64,000 nt of DNA from Candidatus Obscuribacterales bacterium (GCA_019750335.1 JAIEOQ010000008.1:620001-684000); one strand, 5' to 3'; shown: positions 8,149-16,994, counted from the first letter of the stretch. Program-made: numbers and translations. The notes: generated by a model from the letters alone, not told the origin.

Positions 8149-8423
8149 GGCATGATCTCCGCCGCACAAAATCGCCACACAGAAATGCGTGTTGTTTATG
8201 CGGTAAGTAAGAGTTAGAAATGGCTTATGGCGTATTCAAAATGAGACAAAAAAGAAATGCATATCATGCATAAAACTAATTGCCATTGCATAGCAATAAG
8301 ACCAAGACTGCCAAGTGCTAAATAGGCTCTTAAACTGTTGCTGAGACTATTTATTTCACCGTCACAAGTGTAACCAAGAGGGGATAACGATAGTGCTAGC
8401 TTGCGCAAACCTCTAAAACAGGC

Positions 8424-8432
8424 TGTTATACT
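8424..8432 (+). promoter_or_regulatory. Extended -10 promoter candidate for the RidA gene
   Basis: TGTTATACT is a consensus extended -10 element (TGn-TATACT); TTGCGC at 8401-8406 is a weak -35 at long spacing (20 bp). Transcription would begin near 8439, which favours the ATG at 8472 over the one at 8448. The rest of the 320 bp gap between 8148 and 8472 shows no other structure. Confidence 0.5.
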
Positions 8433-8471
8433 TGTGTTTCACTTGGCATGATTGGATTATTTCAGCAGACA

Positions 8472-8864
8472 ATGAAGCGTCAAAATTATTCAAGCGGAAC
8501 ACCCTGGGAACCGATTGTCGGTTACTCCAGAGCCGTGCGTATCGGCAATCAAATACATGTATCGGGCACGACCGCCACAGACGAGTCAGGCAAAATAGTC
8601 GGCATTGATGATTCTTATGCCCAAACGATTCAGACCATCAAAAACATTGAAAAAGCGCTTAAAGAGCTGGGAGCAACACTCGACGACGTGGTACGCACTC
8701 GCATTTACGTCACCGATATCGACCGCTGGGAGCAAGTCGGCAAAGCACATGGTGAGTACTTCGGCAATATCCGACCGGCAACCAGTATGGTTGAGGTAAG
8801 TCGTTTGATTTCACCGGAAATACTAGTTGAAATCGAAGCGGAAGCTTACATTACCGAAGCATAG
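8472..8864 (+). CDS. RidA / YjgF family enamine-imine deaminase
   Basis: A 130-residue protein of the Rid (YjgF/YER057c/UK114) family. Recognisable blocks: [21 protein letters not shown], the family's QT...[13 protein letters not shown] helix, [13 protein letters not shown] with the substrate carboxylate-binding arginine, and [12 protein letters not shown] with a late glutamate. Enzymes of this family hydrolyse reactive enamines and imines released by PLP enzymes. I prefer the ATG at 8472 because the family normally begins here and the likely transcription start is close to 8439; the ATG at 8448 adds eight residues. It converges on NadE (stop to stop 6 bp). Confidence 0.85.
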   Translation: MKRQNYSSGTPWEPIVGYSRAVRIGNQIHVSGTTATDESGKIVGIDDSYAQTIQTIKNIEKALKELGATLDDVVRTRIYVTDIDRWEQVGKAHGEYFGNIRPATSMVEVSRLISPEILVEIEAEAYITEA

Positions 8865-8870
8865 ACACCA

Positions 8871-10907
8871 CTATTTGCTTTTTGTTTTGCCTGCTTCTTG
8901 CTTTTCGTCTTGCGAAACTTTAGTCCACATTTCAGCGATTTCTTGCTTGAAAGCACCAGATAAGATTGGTGAACGGCGCCATGTACGCGGATCTAAATTA
9001 CGGCTGGCAACGTGCAGCGCCGGAGCAAGACGTTCGCGTTTCCATTGATTGATACTCCACAAGCGGAAGAAACGCTCAATCCATGTACCAAGTTGTCGGC
9101 AAGAATAAGTACCGAACTGACCGCTGGAACGCATTATTTCATAACATTCCACAGGTGAACGGTTGTCTTCGATAGCAGCGGCTTCAACCGCTTCAAGCAG
9201 ATCGTAAGGCATCAGATCTTTTTCGTCTGTTTGGGTCATGGACTGCGGACGAAGCTCAGCAGTCGGGGCTTGCTTAGTCACAACTTCAAGTTGTGGGATT
9301 GGTTGCAATCCGTCCGGACCTTTGAGCTGAAGCCAATGCAACCAGTGTCGGAGAAAATGTTTGTCGATACCAGCAAGCGGCGAGAGTCCGCCGCTAGTGT
9401 CACCATCCATGGTGCAATAACCGACAGCACCTTCCGAACGATTACTTGTACAAAGCAGGATGCCACCAAATAAATTAGCCAGATACCAAACTCCAGGGGA
9501 ACGCACACGGGCCTGGATATTTTGCATGGCAATGTCATCTTTTTCCCAGGTCAGTTTTCGCCCAACTGCTTTTTCTATAAGCTGGTTATACATCTCGAGA
9601 ATCGGGTCGACATCAAGATTGAAGAAAGTAGCACCAAGAGCTTTTGCTACTGTTTGCGCCGCATTGCTTGTTGTTTCGCTGCTGTTTTTGGTGCTTTGAT
9701 AAGCGCAAACCAGAAGCTTAGCGACAATTTCTTTTTCGTTTTTACAACCGGATAGTTCATTGATATAGGATAGTTTGTTTAAGAATTCTTTTAAGCCTAA
9801 CTCGCGCACCCCAAGTGCCACCATGAGCGAAACCAAACATGAAGCAGCTGTAGAGTCGGCACCACCTGAAAGTGAAACCACATAGCTTTGAGAGCGGCTT
9901 TTGCGCAAATAATCAAACAGTCCCAACGCCACTGCGCGCGTAAATTCTTCCTCTTTAATTTCAGGGCTCTTTTCCCAATCAGCTTGAATAAAACCGTTCA
10001 TGCGTGCTGGAATTTCTATTTCAGGGAAACTGAAATCAACCCGCACACAATCTCTGTCTACATGAGCTAAATCAGGACAAAAACTGAAAGTGCGCGATTG
10101 ACGCATACGTGTTAATTCAACATCAACAACTGCCGTAGTCAACAAACAATCAGCAAAAGAGAGACGCGGTCCAAGTGCAAGTAAATTCCCCGATTGGGCG
10201 ATGATCGCTCCGCCATCATAAATCGCTCTTCCAGCCTCATTACCGATTAAATTGGTAAATACATAAGTACCGCCGAAAGCACGCGAACCTTCAAGAACCA
10301 GACGCTTACGCGTTTCAAATTTAGCGAAAGAAAAATGGCTTGCTGACGGGTTGAGAATGATATCGACAGCACGAGCGCTTAGCTTGCCGCCCGGACGTTG
10401 CCCAACCCAAGCTTCTTCGCAAATTTCAAAACCAATCTTGATACCACCGAGACTAAAGTGGATATCACCCATCGGCACACGATCACCATAAATTTCCGCT
10501 TCGACAACAACATCATCTTGCCAAGCTTCAAACCATCTTGGTTCGTAATGAATGCCGTCTCCAGCCAGATTTTTTTTAGCGACTAAGCCGGCAATTTTGC
10601 CATCGACTAAAAGCGCCGCACAATTGAAAAGCGAGTTTCCATAAAACACAGGCAGCCCGACAGCAACAACCATGCCTTTGGTCAGTTTGGCTATCTCTTT
10701 AAGTAGTCGCCAAGCGTGTTGATGCAAATCGGCTCTAAAGAAATCGTCTTCGCAGCTGTAACCGGTAAGACACAGCTCAGGCAAACACAATACGCTGACA
10801 TTCTCCCGCCGGGCTTGCTCGATTGCCTCAACAATATTGCGCTTGTTGTTATCCCAATCAAAAGGTGTTTGATTGAGCACCGCAGCGCCAAGCTTTACGA
10901 GATACAT
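8871..10907 (-). CDS. nadE: Glutamine-dependent NAD synthetase, copy 1
   Basis: A 678-residue two-domain NAD synthetase, which makes NAD from nicotinate adenine dinucleotide, ATP and glutamine. The N-terminal nitrilase-like amidase domain carries the Glu-Lys-Cys triad (Glu44 in CLPELCLTGY, Lys112 in AKKNLAG, Cys163 in FEICEEAW). The C-terminal synthetase domain has the ATP pyrophosphatase loop SGGADS at 347-352. Length fits the family. AGGAG sits 8 nt before the ATG. It is divergent from the AAA+ gene and separate from the NAD cluster at 27-39 kb, which encodes a second, longer and only distantly similar copy. Confidence 0.93.
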   Translation of the reverse strand: MYLVKLGAAVLNQTPFDWDNNKRNIVEAIEQARRENVSVLCLPELCLTGYSCEDDFFRADLHQHAWRLLKEIAKLTKGMVVAVGLPVFYGNSLFNCAALLVDGKIAGLVAKKNLAGDGIHYEPRWFEAWQDDVVVEAEIYGDRVPMGDIHFSLGGIKIGFEICEEAWVGQRPGGKLSARAVDIILNPSASHFSFAKFETRKRLVLEGSRAFGGTYVFTNLIGNEAGRAIYDGGAIIAQSGNLLALGPRLSFADCLLTTAVVDVELTRMRQSRTFSFCPDLAHVDRDCVRVDFSFPEIEIPARMNGFIQADWEKSPEIKEEEFTRAVALGLFDYLRKSRSQSYVVSLSGGADSTAASCLVSLMVALGVRELGLKEFLNKLSYINELSGCKNEKEIVAKLLVCAYQSTKNSSETTSNAAQTVAKALGATFFNLDVDPILEMYNQLIEKAVGRKLTWEKDDIAMQNIQARVRSPGVWYLANLFGGILLCTSNRSEGAVGYCTMDGDTSGGLSPLAGIDKHFLRHWLHWLQLKGPDGLQPIPQLEVVTKQAPTAELRPQSMTQTDEKDLMPYDLLEAVEAAAIEDNRSPVECYEIMRSSGQFGTYSCRQLGTWIERFFRLWSINQWKRERLAPALHVASRNLDPRTWRRSPILSGAFKQEIAEMWTKVSQDEKQEAGKTKSK

Positions 10908-10926
10908 CCTGGGGACTCCTGCCTAC

Positions 10927-10938
10927 TGACTATAGTCA
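10927..10938. promoter_or_regulatory. 12-bp perfect palindrome in divergent promoter region
   Basis: TGACTATAGTCA is a perfect palindrome 20 bp upstream of the nadE start, within the 290 bp gap between divergent nadE (10907) and the AAA+ gene (11199). Its position suits an operator acting on one or both genes. No regulator gene is adjacent. Confidence 0.4.
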
Positions 10939-11198
10939 AGGATCTCATATTTTCTTCAAAGCATAAAGAAGCGGCTGATATTATCCTGACAATTGATGCT
11001 AAGGGCTAGCACAGCCGCGTGAAATGCAAGCGCGCTAAGGTGTGTTGTCGAGCATGGAAAACACCTATTTCAACCACCTATGTTGTTATACGTGATTCTT
11101 TTTTCTTATTAAGCGAGTTTTTTAGTTCTTCTTTCGATACCAGCTGCATTTCGACCTTTCGCGGAGCGTTCTTTGGCACCAAGCCAAAACGATCTGTT

Positions 11199-12458
11199 AT
11201 GACCATGAAAAACAGCACGATGAACTTCAAGCCTCTTGACGCACTTGCACCGAGCCCGGGAGAACTGGCTTTTATCCAGGAATTCGGCGCTCGTGTTATT
11301 GCCCAACCAGACGCTTTGGAAGTAGCCCGACTGGCTTATCGTTCTTACAAAAATCCACTGCGTGACAAGTCACGCCCAATCGGTGTTTATTATTTGGTCG
11401 GTCCTTCGCGCACCGGTAAATCACTAACCGGCGAAGTACTCGCTGAAATTTTTCACGGCGACCGTAACGCTCTTATTCGCATTCAAGCTTCCGACTACGA
11501 AGAAGATCATCAAATTCTTGATATCAAAGGGGCGCCTCCCAGCTATATCGGTTATCGTGACCCCCACGATCCCAAGAACAAGCTTGATATCAGTGACGAA
11601 GATCCAACTTCAATCGTCTCCAATCACAACTTGCGCAGAGCGCGCCGCGGCTCCAAAGAGAAAGTCAACATCGTCATTATCGAAGAGTTTGAAAAATCGA
11701 CTTACGATTTTTACAAGCTCTGGATGGGCGTTTTTGACAAAGGTAAACTCAAGCTAGCCAATGGACAAACAGTCGATTTTACAAACACGATTTTCATTCT
11801 AACAAGCAACCTCGGCACCGATGAACTGGAAAAACTATCTTCCGCTCAACTCGGTTTTCAGCGAGGCGAACGCACCTTAAGCCCCGATGAGATCAAGTCT
11901 GTTGTACAAACGGCGATGCGCCGGCGCTTCCGCCGCGAGTTTCGTAATCGTTTGGACAAGATTGTGATTTTCAGACAGCTGACAAAAGTCGACATGCGAA
12001 ACATCGTCGATGCCGAAATCAAACAAGTTTCGGAGCGCATCTTTTTACAAATGTCGTCTGCGACTTATTTCGTGATGAAAGTGGAAGATTCAGCAAAAAC
12101 TTTCTTGCTGGCAAAATGCGGCACTGAAATTGCCGAGCTAAAACGAGTAATCAATCAAGAATTGATGATGCCGCTTGGTCGTTTGCTTGATGAAGAGAAC
12201 TGCCAAATTCAGGGCAACGATCTTTTGCTCATCTCACATGACGGCAAATCCGACATGCTCAGCTTTGCCGTAGCCGCCGGCGCTGGCGAAGAACAAGAAA
12301 AGGAGGACGGAGGTAATACAAGCGGCAGTCCCACCAAGCACCCTCCTCAACCATTCGGCACTCCGCAACGAGAGCAATGGGACGACGAGGATGAAGCAAG
12401 ACAAGTTAGCCGCCCTCACCGCGGCGTTTTTTTCGGAGATCTTGAAATTCTCGATTAA
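11199..12458 (+). CDS. AAA+ ATPase similar to the ClpB/ClpA second ATPase module
   Basis: About 419 residues from the ATG at 11199 (a longer frame reaches back to 11019 but that part looks non-coding). It holds one AAA+ module of the Clp/Hsp100 D2 type: Walker A GPSRTGKS (68-75), Walker B in NIVIIEEFEKS, sensor 1 in FTNTIFILTSNLG, and the arginine-finger segment FRREFRNRLDKIVIF. The usual Clp N-domain, D1 module and middle coiled coil are absent, and the C-terminus is a Gly/Pro/Gln-rich tail. Such single-module proteins often remodel specific partners. It lies 27 nt upstream of the SDR gene, likely cotranscribed. Confidence 0.8.
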   Translation: MTMKNSTMNFKPLDALAPSPGELAFIQEFGARVIAQPDALEVARLAYRSYKNPLRDKSRPIGVYYLVGPSRTGKSLTGEVLAEIFHGDRNALIRIQASDYEEDHQILDIKGAPPSYIGYRDPHDPKNKLDISDEDPTSIVSNHNLRRARRGSKEKVNIVIIEEFEKSTYDFYKLWMGVFDKGKLKLANGQTVDFTNTIFILTSNLGTDELEKLSSAQLGFQRGERTLSPDEIKSVVQTAMRRRFRREFRNRLDKIVIFRQLTKVDMRNIVDAEIKQVSERIFLQMSSATYFVMKVEDSAKTFLLAKCGTEIAELKRVINQELMMPLGRLLDEENCQIQGNDLLLISHDGKSDMLSFAVAAGAGEEQEKEDGGNTSGSPTKHPPQPFGTPQREQWDDEDEARQVSRPHRGVFFGDLEILD

Positions 12459-12485
12459 CCATAACCACGCAACCAAAGGTGTTTC

Positions 12486-13439
12486 ATGGCTAACCTAACT
12501 TACATCATTCCTCTGGTTTCATTCTCTTTGCTGGGTCTTATTGCCGGTTTGATTTTTGCTTTCAGGCATCGCTTGTTCGGTGCTCGAAAGCAGCAAAACA
12601 CTGCGCTTGATTTAAGCACTTTGCAAAGAGTGCCGCCGGTCGGAGAAAAAGATTTCGCCGGACAAACAGCGATCATCACAGGCGGTGGCACCGGACTCGG
12701 CAAAGCGATGGCTTTGGAGATGGCTCGACGCGGCGCCAATCTGGTTATCGCCAGTCGCAACGCCGAACATCTCGAAAGCGCCGCTCAAGAAATTCGCGCC
12801 CTGGGAGCCGAAGTGCTAACCGTAGAGTTGGATGTACGCAAAATTGAAGACGTGGAAGCAATGGTCGAGAAAACTCTTGCTCGCTTCGGCAAAATTGACG
12901 TACTCGTAAATAATGCCGCCGGTAACTTTCTTGTGCCAGCCGAAAAGTTGACCGCCAACGGCTGGAACGCGGTAATCGGCATCGTGCTTAACGGCACCTG
13001 GCATTGTTCAAGCGCTGTCGGCAAGGTAATGCTTAAGCAAAAGCAAGGCACCATTCTCAACATTGTCGCTAATTATGCTTGGAGCGGACAACCAGGCGTT
13101 GTACATTCGGCGGCAGCTAAAGCCGGTGTTCTTTCTATGACCAGAACTCTGGCAGTGGAATGGGGACGCCACGGCATTCGTGTCAACGCGTTCGCACCAG
13201 GACCGATGGTGACAGCAGGCGCTTCGGCTAACTTGCAGTACAACAGCGATGAAGCACAAGCTTTGATTGCCAGCCGTGTTCCGCTCGGCCGTTTGACCAG
13301 CGCCGAGGAAATGGCTAAATATGCTGCTTTTCTTTGTTCGCCTCAGGCTGCCTATATCAACGGTGATGTATTGACCGCTGACGGTGGGCAATGGTTGCCC
13401 CGCGGCTTTTTAGACTTGCAAGATAAACTTGGCGCTTAA
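12486..13439 (+). CDS. Membrane-anchored SDR, 2,4-dienoyl-CoA reductase-like
   Basis: A 317-residue short-chain dehydrogenase preceded by an N-terminal membrane segment (residues 6-27). The Rossmann motif TGGGTGLG is at 65-72 and NNAAGN follows the fourth strand. At the active site the canonical YxxxK is replaced by HSAAAK: lysine is kept and tyrosine is lost, as in the 2,4-dienoyl-CoA reductase branch of SDRs, which also shows the LAVEWG...IRVNAFAPGPM block seen here. The likely substrate is an unsaturated acyl-CoA with NADPH as donor (inference). The membrane anchor is unusual for that branch. AAGGTG precedes the ATG. Confidence 0.8.
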   Translation: MANLTYIIPLVSFSLLGLIAGLIFAFRHRLFGARKQQNTALDLSTLQRVPPVGEKDFAGQTAIITGGGTGLGKAMALEMARRGANLVIASRNAEHLESAAQEIRALGAEVLTVELDVRKIEDVEAMVEKTLARFGKIDVLVNNAAGNFLVPAEKLTANGWNAVIGIVLNGTWHCSSAVGKVMLKQKQGTILNIVANYAWSGQPGVVHSAAAKAGVLSMTRTLAVEWGRHGIRVNAFAPGPMVTAGASANLQYNSDEAQALIASRVPLGRLTSAEEMAKYAAFLCSPQAAYINGDVLTADGGQWLPRGFLDLQDKLGA

Positions 13440-13451
13440 ACGCTAAATGGG

Positions 13452-13486
13452 AAAAGTGGCACTGAGAATTCGGTGCCCTTTTTCTA
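13452..13486 (+). terminator. Rho-independent terminator
   Basis: GGCAC (13458-13462) pairs with GTGCC (13473-13477), extended by AAAAG/CTTTT across a one-base bulge, and a T-run follows. It lies 13 bp after the SDR stop. Confidence 0.7.
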
Positions 13487-13493
13487 TTGGTTT

Positions 13494-13516
13494 ATTTGCT
13501 ATATGCAATAGTATAT
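13494..13516. promoter_or_regulatory. AT-rich terminator-distal motif, 23 bp
   Basis: The 23 bp here are identical to 40130-40152 and contain CTATATGCAATAGTATAT. As at the other copies it lies directly beyond a terminator (here that of the SDR gene) and before an inverted-repeat element. Confidence 0.5.
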
Positions 13517-13590
13517 CATTTTTCCACATCACACTTTTACGTCAAAGCAAAGTGCCTAGACAATCCAAACAACCGGCCACAGTCTCATTA

Positions 13591-13729
13591 AAGGGCCCTA
13601 GGTGCCGATGACAAAATTGTGTCCTTTGAAATATTTTTCTGGATATCAAAAGCATGATAAATAGGCGCTTTCAGCATGGAATTGATTATTAAGTTGGACT
13701 ATAAATTGTCATCGGCACCTAGGGCCCTT
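13591..13729. repeat. Inverted-repeat element, copy 1 (139 bp)
   Basis: The ends are a perfect 24-bp inverted repeat: 13591-13614 (AAGGGCCCTAGGTGCCGATG plus ACAA) and 13706-13729. The interior is AT-rich and has no open frame. The reverse complement of the element at 52663 aligns along most of its length, sharing GCTTTCAGCAT (13667-13677) and ATAAATTGTCATC (13701-13713). A third element at 39948 shares the ends. No clear target-site duplication. It could be a small non-autonomous transposable element, or a conserved structured site; it lies between two rightward units. Confidence 0.75.
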
Positions 13730-14122
13730 ATACGTAATATCACCACAATTAGCAGCTGCACTAGCTTGTGAAGCCGAAAACAACAGAATCGACCTTTCGC
13801 TATTTAGAGTAGAAATTTTTGCTTATCGCTAGCCGCGTTAACGCCGCTTAATCTTGTTTGTCGTGATCACACCACGCCTGAATCCCTAGGCATATGCCCT
13901 AGCCCCGAATTTCATTTGAGACTGACGTGTACCTTTTGGCAATCTGATCTCATATACGTTTTCTTCAAACATCAAACCAGAACAGAAAGAGCACATCAAC
14001 AAACACAAGTCTGAAACAGATCAAGAGCGCCGTTGCGCCCCTGGTCTTGTCCGATTGCTTGTCTCAAGGATACGTCTTCTTAACCCGGTCCAACAGTAGG
14101 ACCCTCATTTGAAGGATTTTTT
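13730..14122. other. Intergenic region, upstream of the 14123 gene
   Basis: About 390 bp with no gene. It contains a near-palindrome at 13885-13902 (CCTAGGCATATG followed by CCCTAG) and GTGATCAC at 13863-13870. The promoter of the 14123 gene should lie here, but I cannot pick a convincing -35/-10 pair. The ribosome site AAGGA is at 14111-14116. Confidence 0.35.
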
Positions 14123-16525
14123 ATGACCAGCCAACCCCGCCAAAGTCGCGCCCCGGAACTCGAACGCCTGATCCTCCACTGGTTCATCGGCAAGCTTGGT
14201 CCCGGCGACTGCCAAGCCTGCCTGCCCGAACATGAAAGCTACTTGATCGAACAAGCCGAACGCAATCTGCGCAAAATGGGCTTGGTCGACGACAACGGTC
14301 TGACCGAAGCCGCCAAACCGGTGCTCGAGATTCTCGAGTTGGGCGACTTCATGAGCGTGCGCTTGGCGCTCACGATCATCGCCGCCGAAAAGCACGGCTG
14401 TCTGAAAGAAGCCGTGATCTGCGCAGCCATCCTCGGTGGCAGCTCCAACTTCCTGGTTCGTCCGGCGGAGCGCGCCGAACAAGCCGACGCCGCCCACGAC
14501 GCCTTGACCAAGCCCGAAGACAAGTCGGACTTGGATCGTGTGCTGCGCGCCTACGCCATGCTGGTGGAAGCCCAACGGAGCAAGGGTTCCAGCGAAGTGG
14601 AAAGCGTCTGCAACGTCCACTTCATCTCGGTCGGCGCTTTCATCCGCGCCAATCGTCTGCACGGAAACCTGCTCGCCTACGTTCGTCGCAAGGGCTGGAA
14701 GCTCAACCAGACCCCCGCAACTTACGAGCAACTGCTGTCGGCTCTCGTCGTCGGTTTTTCCGACCGACTGATGGTTCAGGACGGCAGCATCGGTTGGGAC
14801 TGTGTCGACGGCAACGGCATCCACCTGGGTGATCGCAGCTTGTTCGCTCACAGTTACAGCCGACTCTTGCTACCGGTGGAAGTGATCGATGCTCCGCGCC
14901 GACGGGGCGGTACCATTCGCCTGGCTACGCTAGTGGCTAAAGTCGAGCTGAGCATGGACCAACTCCAAGCTCTTCTCGGCGAACGCCTGCAACTCGAGCG
15001 CCACGGGTTCGATTTCGGCGACGGTCTCGGTGACCACTACGGCACCGTGTACTGCACCGAAACCTGGACCATCGACCGACAGGCGATTAGCGTGCGTCGG
15101 GTACCGGCTCCGGCCGATCACCCGGCGACTCTGACGCGCTTGGTGGAGGTCATTCTCACCGGTGCTCAGAATAAAACTCAGCAGAGCTCATCGTTGGCTC
15201 TGCTGGCTGAACTGCAAGGTTTGTCGCAGCGCGCTTCGCTGCCCAAGCCCAGCAACTCCAGCGTGCGACAATGGCTTCAAGATCATCTCGGTACCACCAA
15301 CTCAACTGCGCAAGCGGCGAGCTCCGTACCGCCTATGACTTGGGCTGACCTGGCGGCGTTGACCAACACGCCAACCCTGGAAGCCGATGCTGCAGAAGTT
15401 CGCCAGAACTTCCCCGATAGCATCACGGTGAACGGTGTCTCTTTGCCGGTTTCGTACAACGGCAACGGCGGCATCATGATCGTGATCGAGAGTTCGCAAG
15501 TCGACCAGGTGCTCCCGCACCTCCAGACGAGCGGGTTCCCGGCAAAGTTCGCCGACCGCATGGTGAACGTGATCGTCAAACTGCCGAACGGCGGCAACGC
15601 CGGTTGCGGTATCAAAGATGAGGACCTTTGCCAACTGCGGCGCGAAGTCGCTCGTCGACTGAACGTCGCTGCCAGCGTCAGCTTGCCGGTCGAAGCCGGC
15701 GAGCTCGTCAAGTCGGTTCAAGTTCAACATCCGGGAAAGGAGCAAACGATCTGGTTGGTGGCCGGAGCGAAAGTCGAATTCGACGACCAAGCGACGGCTA
15801 CGAGCCAAGCTCGACTGATCATCGAGCGCTGGCTGAAGGATCGGGCCGTGGGCACCGCTCGTAAATATCTCGAAGGCGTCGGCACCACCGAACGCTGGAC
15901 GGAAGACAACGAACGGATTCAGAACGCGGTGGCTTTCGGCATCGCTGTCTTGAAAGACGCGGTGACGGATCCGCAAAAAGTCCAAGAAGTTTTGACGACG
16001 GTAGAGCGGCAAGTTGTGGCTCATTTGCACGGCATTTTCCAGCCGCGCATCGATGAGCGCATCACGCTTCTCGCTGCCGCCAAGCCCCTTGGCGAACAAG
16101 CACGTCAGAAGCAGAACGAGCAAGCGCGGGTTGCGGTACGAACGGCGTTGGAGAAGCTGCGCGACGATCGCGACAGCAGCTACGCGCCGTCTCATGCCGA
16201 CATCGAAGCGGCGCGCGTTCAGTTGGATCTGGCTCGTGGGCTTCTGCCTACGCTTGCCGGAGACGAAGCCGAGCGGCTGCAGCTCGGTGCTGACATGCAT
16301 GCGCTCCAGCAGCGCATCGACCGTGAACGCAAGGGCGAAGCGAAAAACAAACTCAAAACGCCTCTGCTCGCTTTGAAGCAACGGCTGGCAACGGAGGACC
16401 TCGAAACCCTCCGCGGCGAGTTCAATCTCTTGAAAGCGCGGATCGAAGAAGCGTTGCGTCAACCGGCTCCGCCGGCTGACGGCTTGCGCGGTGGGCATGC
16501 TGCTCCGCCGAAGAAGCGGAAGTAG
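14123..16525 (+). CDS. Large protein resembling a DEAH-helicase C-terminal half, no motor domain
   Basis: An 800-residue protein. Residues about 1-190 follow the pattern of the winged-helix/ratchet (HA2) and following OB region of DEAH-box helicases such as HrpA: 'LRKMGLVDDNG-LTEAAKPVLEI', then a helix bundle 'KHGCLKEAVICAAIL', 'KSDLDRVLRAYAMLVEAQ' and 'HFISVGAFIRANRLHGNLLAYVRR'. The two RecA-like motor domains that should precede this are absent, and the strong AAGGA ribosome site at the ATG argues against simple truncation. The rest is unassigned with a long charged helical C-terminus and a basic tail (PPKKRK). A role as nucleic-acid binding accessory protein is inference. Confidence 0.75.
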   Translation: MTSQPRQSRAPELERLILHWFIGKLGPGDCQACLPEHESYLIEQAERNLRKMGLVDDNGLTEAAKPVLEILELGDFMSVRLALTIIAAEKHGCLKEAVICAAILGGSSNFLVRPAERAEQADAAHDALTKPEDKSDLDRVLRAYAMLVEAQRSKGSSEVESVCNVHFISVGAFIRANRLHGNLLAYVRRKGWKLNQTPATYEQLLSALVVGFSDRLMVQDGSIGWDCVDGNGIHLGDRSLFAHSYSRLLLPVEVIDAPRRRGGTIRLATLVAKVELSMDQLQALLGERLQLERHGFDFGDGLGDHYGTVYCTETWTIDRQAISVRRVPAPADHPATLTRLVEVILTGAQNKTQQSSSLALLAELQGLSQRASLPKPSNSSVRQWLQDHLGTTNSTAQAASSVPPMTWADLAALTNTPTLEADAAEVRQNFPDSITVNGVSLPVSYNGNGGIMIVIESSQVDQVLPHLQTSGFPAKFADRMVNVIVKLPNGGNAGCGIKDEDLCQLRREVARRLNVAASVSLPVEAGELVKSVQVQHPGKEQTIWLVAGAKVEFDDQATATSQARLIIERWLKDRAVGTARKYLEGVGTTERWTEDNERIQNAVAFGIAVLKDAVTDPQKVQEVLTTVERQVVAHLHGIFQPRIDERITLLAAAKPLGEQARQKQNEQARVAVRTALEKLRDDRDSSYAPSHADIEAARVQLDLARGLLPTLAGDEAERLQLGADMHALQQRIDRERKGEAKNKLKTPLLALKQRLATEDLETLRGEFNLLKARIEEALRQPAPPADGLRGGHAAPPKKRK

Positions 16526-16536
16526 TTGTTGCAAAA

Positions 16537-16590
16537 CGGAGAGGCGGATCGTTGACCGACCCGCCTCTCCGTCGGTGTTGATTTTTTCTA
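16537..16590 (+). terminator. Rho-independent terminator
   Basis: CGGAGAGGCGG (16537-16547) pairs with CCGCCTCTCCG (16561-16571), and six T follow at 16582-16587. It ends the long gene 11 bp upstream. Confidence 0.8.
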
Positions 16591-16613
16591 AAAGATGAAA
16601 GGATTGGTGTATC

Positions 16614-16994
16614 GTGGCGGAAAACCCGTCTGCCGCACCGAAAAAGAAATCCGCTTTCGAAGAACGGATTTACTCCCTCGGTCTCAACCTGCGAACCCGT
16701 TTGCGCCTGCCGAAATTCGCGCGGATCGCCCGCGTGATCAAAGGCGGGGACAACAATGTGCCCTATCTGCTGGTCAGCCAGCCGATAGGTCCGCACAGAC
16801 TTGAAGACGCGGAAGAACGATTTTTCCACGTTGATCCGGTGGGGCACGTTTATCCTGCCGACTTGAAGCCTCGGCTCGAAGAGCATGGCCGGGTTAGCCT
16901 CGAAGACGGTGCCAGCAATAGCACCGTTCTCTATGTCGTCTGCGAAGACAAGGGAAAAGCGGTCAAGGCGAAGAAGAAGAAGCAGCAGCAGTAG
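16614..16994 (+). CDS. Unknown basic 126-residue protein
   Basis: GTG start at 16614 with AAAGGATT upstream. The protein has Lys-rich ends (PKKKSAFEER at the start, KAKKKKQQQ at the end) and a mixed beta-type middle. The middle has hydrophobic segments VPYLLVSQPIG and STVLYVVCED. No family recognised. The basic tails suggest nucleic-acid contact, but that is only composition. It follows a terminator, so it likely has its own promoter in the short gap or depends on read-through. Confidence 0.6.
   Translation: MAENPSAAPKKKSAFEERIYSLGLNLRTRLRLPKFARIARVIKGGDNNVPYLLVSQPIGPHRLEDAEERFFHVDPVGHVYPADLKPRLEEHGRVSLEDGASNSTVLYVVCEDKGKAVKAKKKKQQQ

Noticed and set aside
13591-13729. Target-site duplication around the inverted-repeat element
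   Set aside because: Flanks do not show a convincing direct repeat in any of the three copies, so transposition cannot be claimed from this alone.
15302-16534. A 410-codon open frame on the minus strand
   Set aside because: Antisense to the 14123 gene, which has a strong ribosome site and terminator in the correct orientation; the antisense protein has no recognisable domain.
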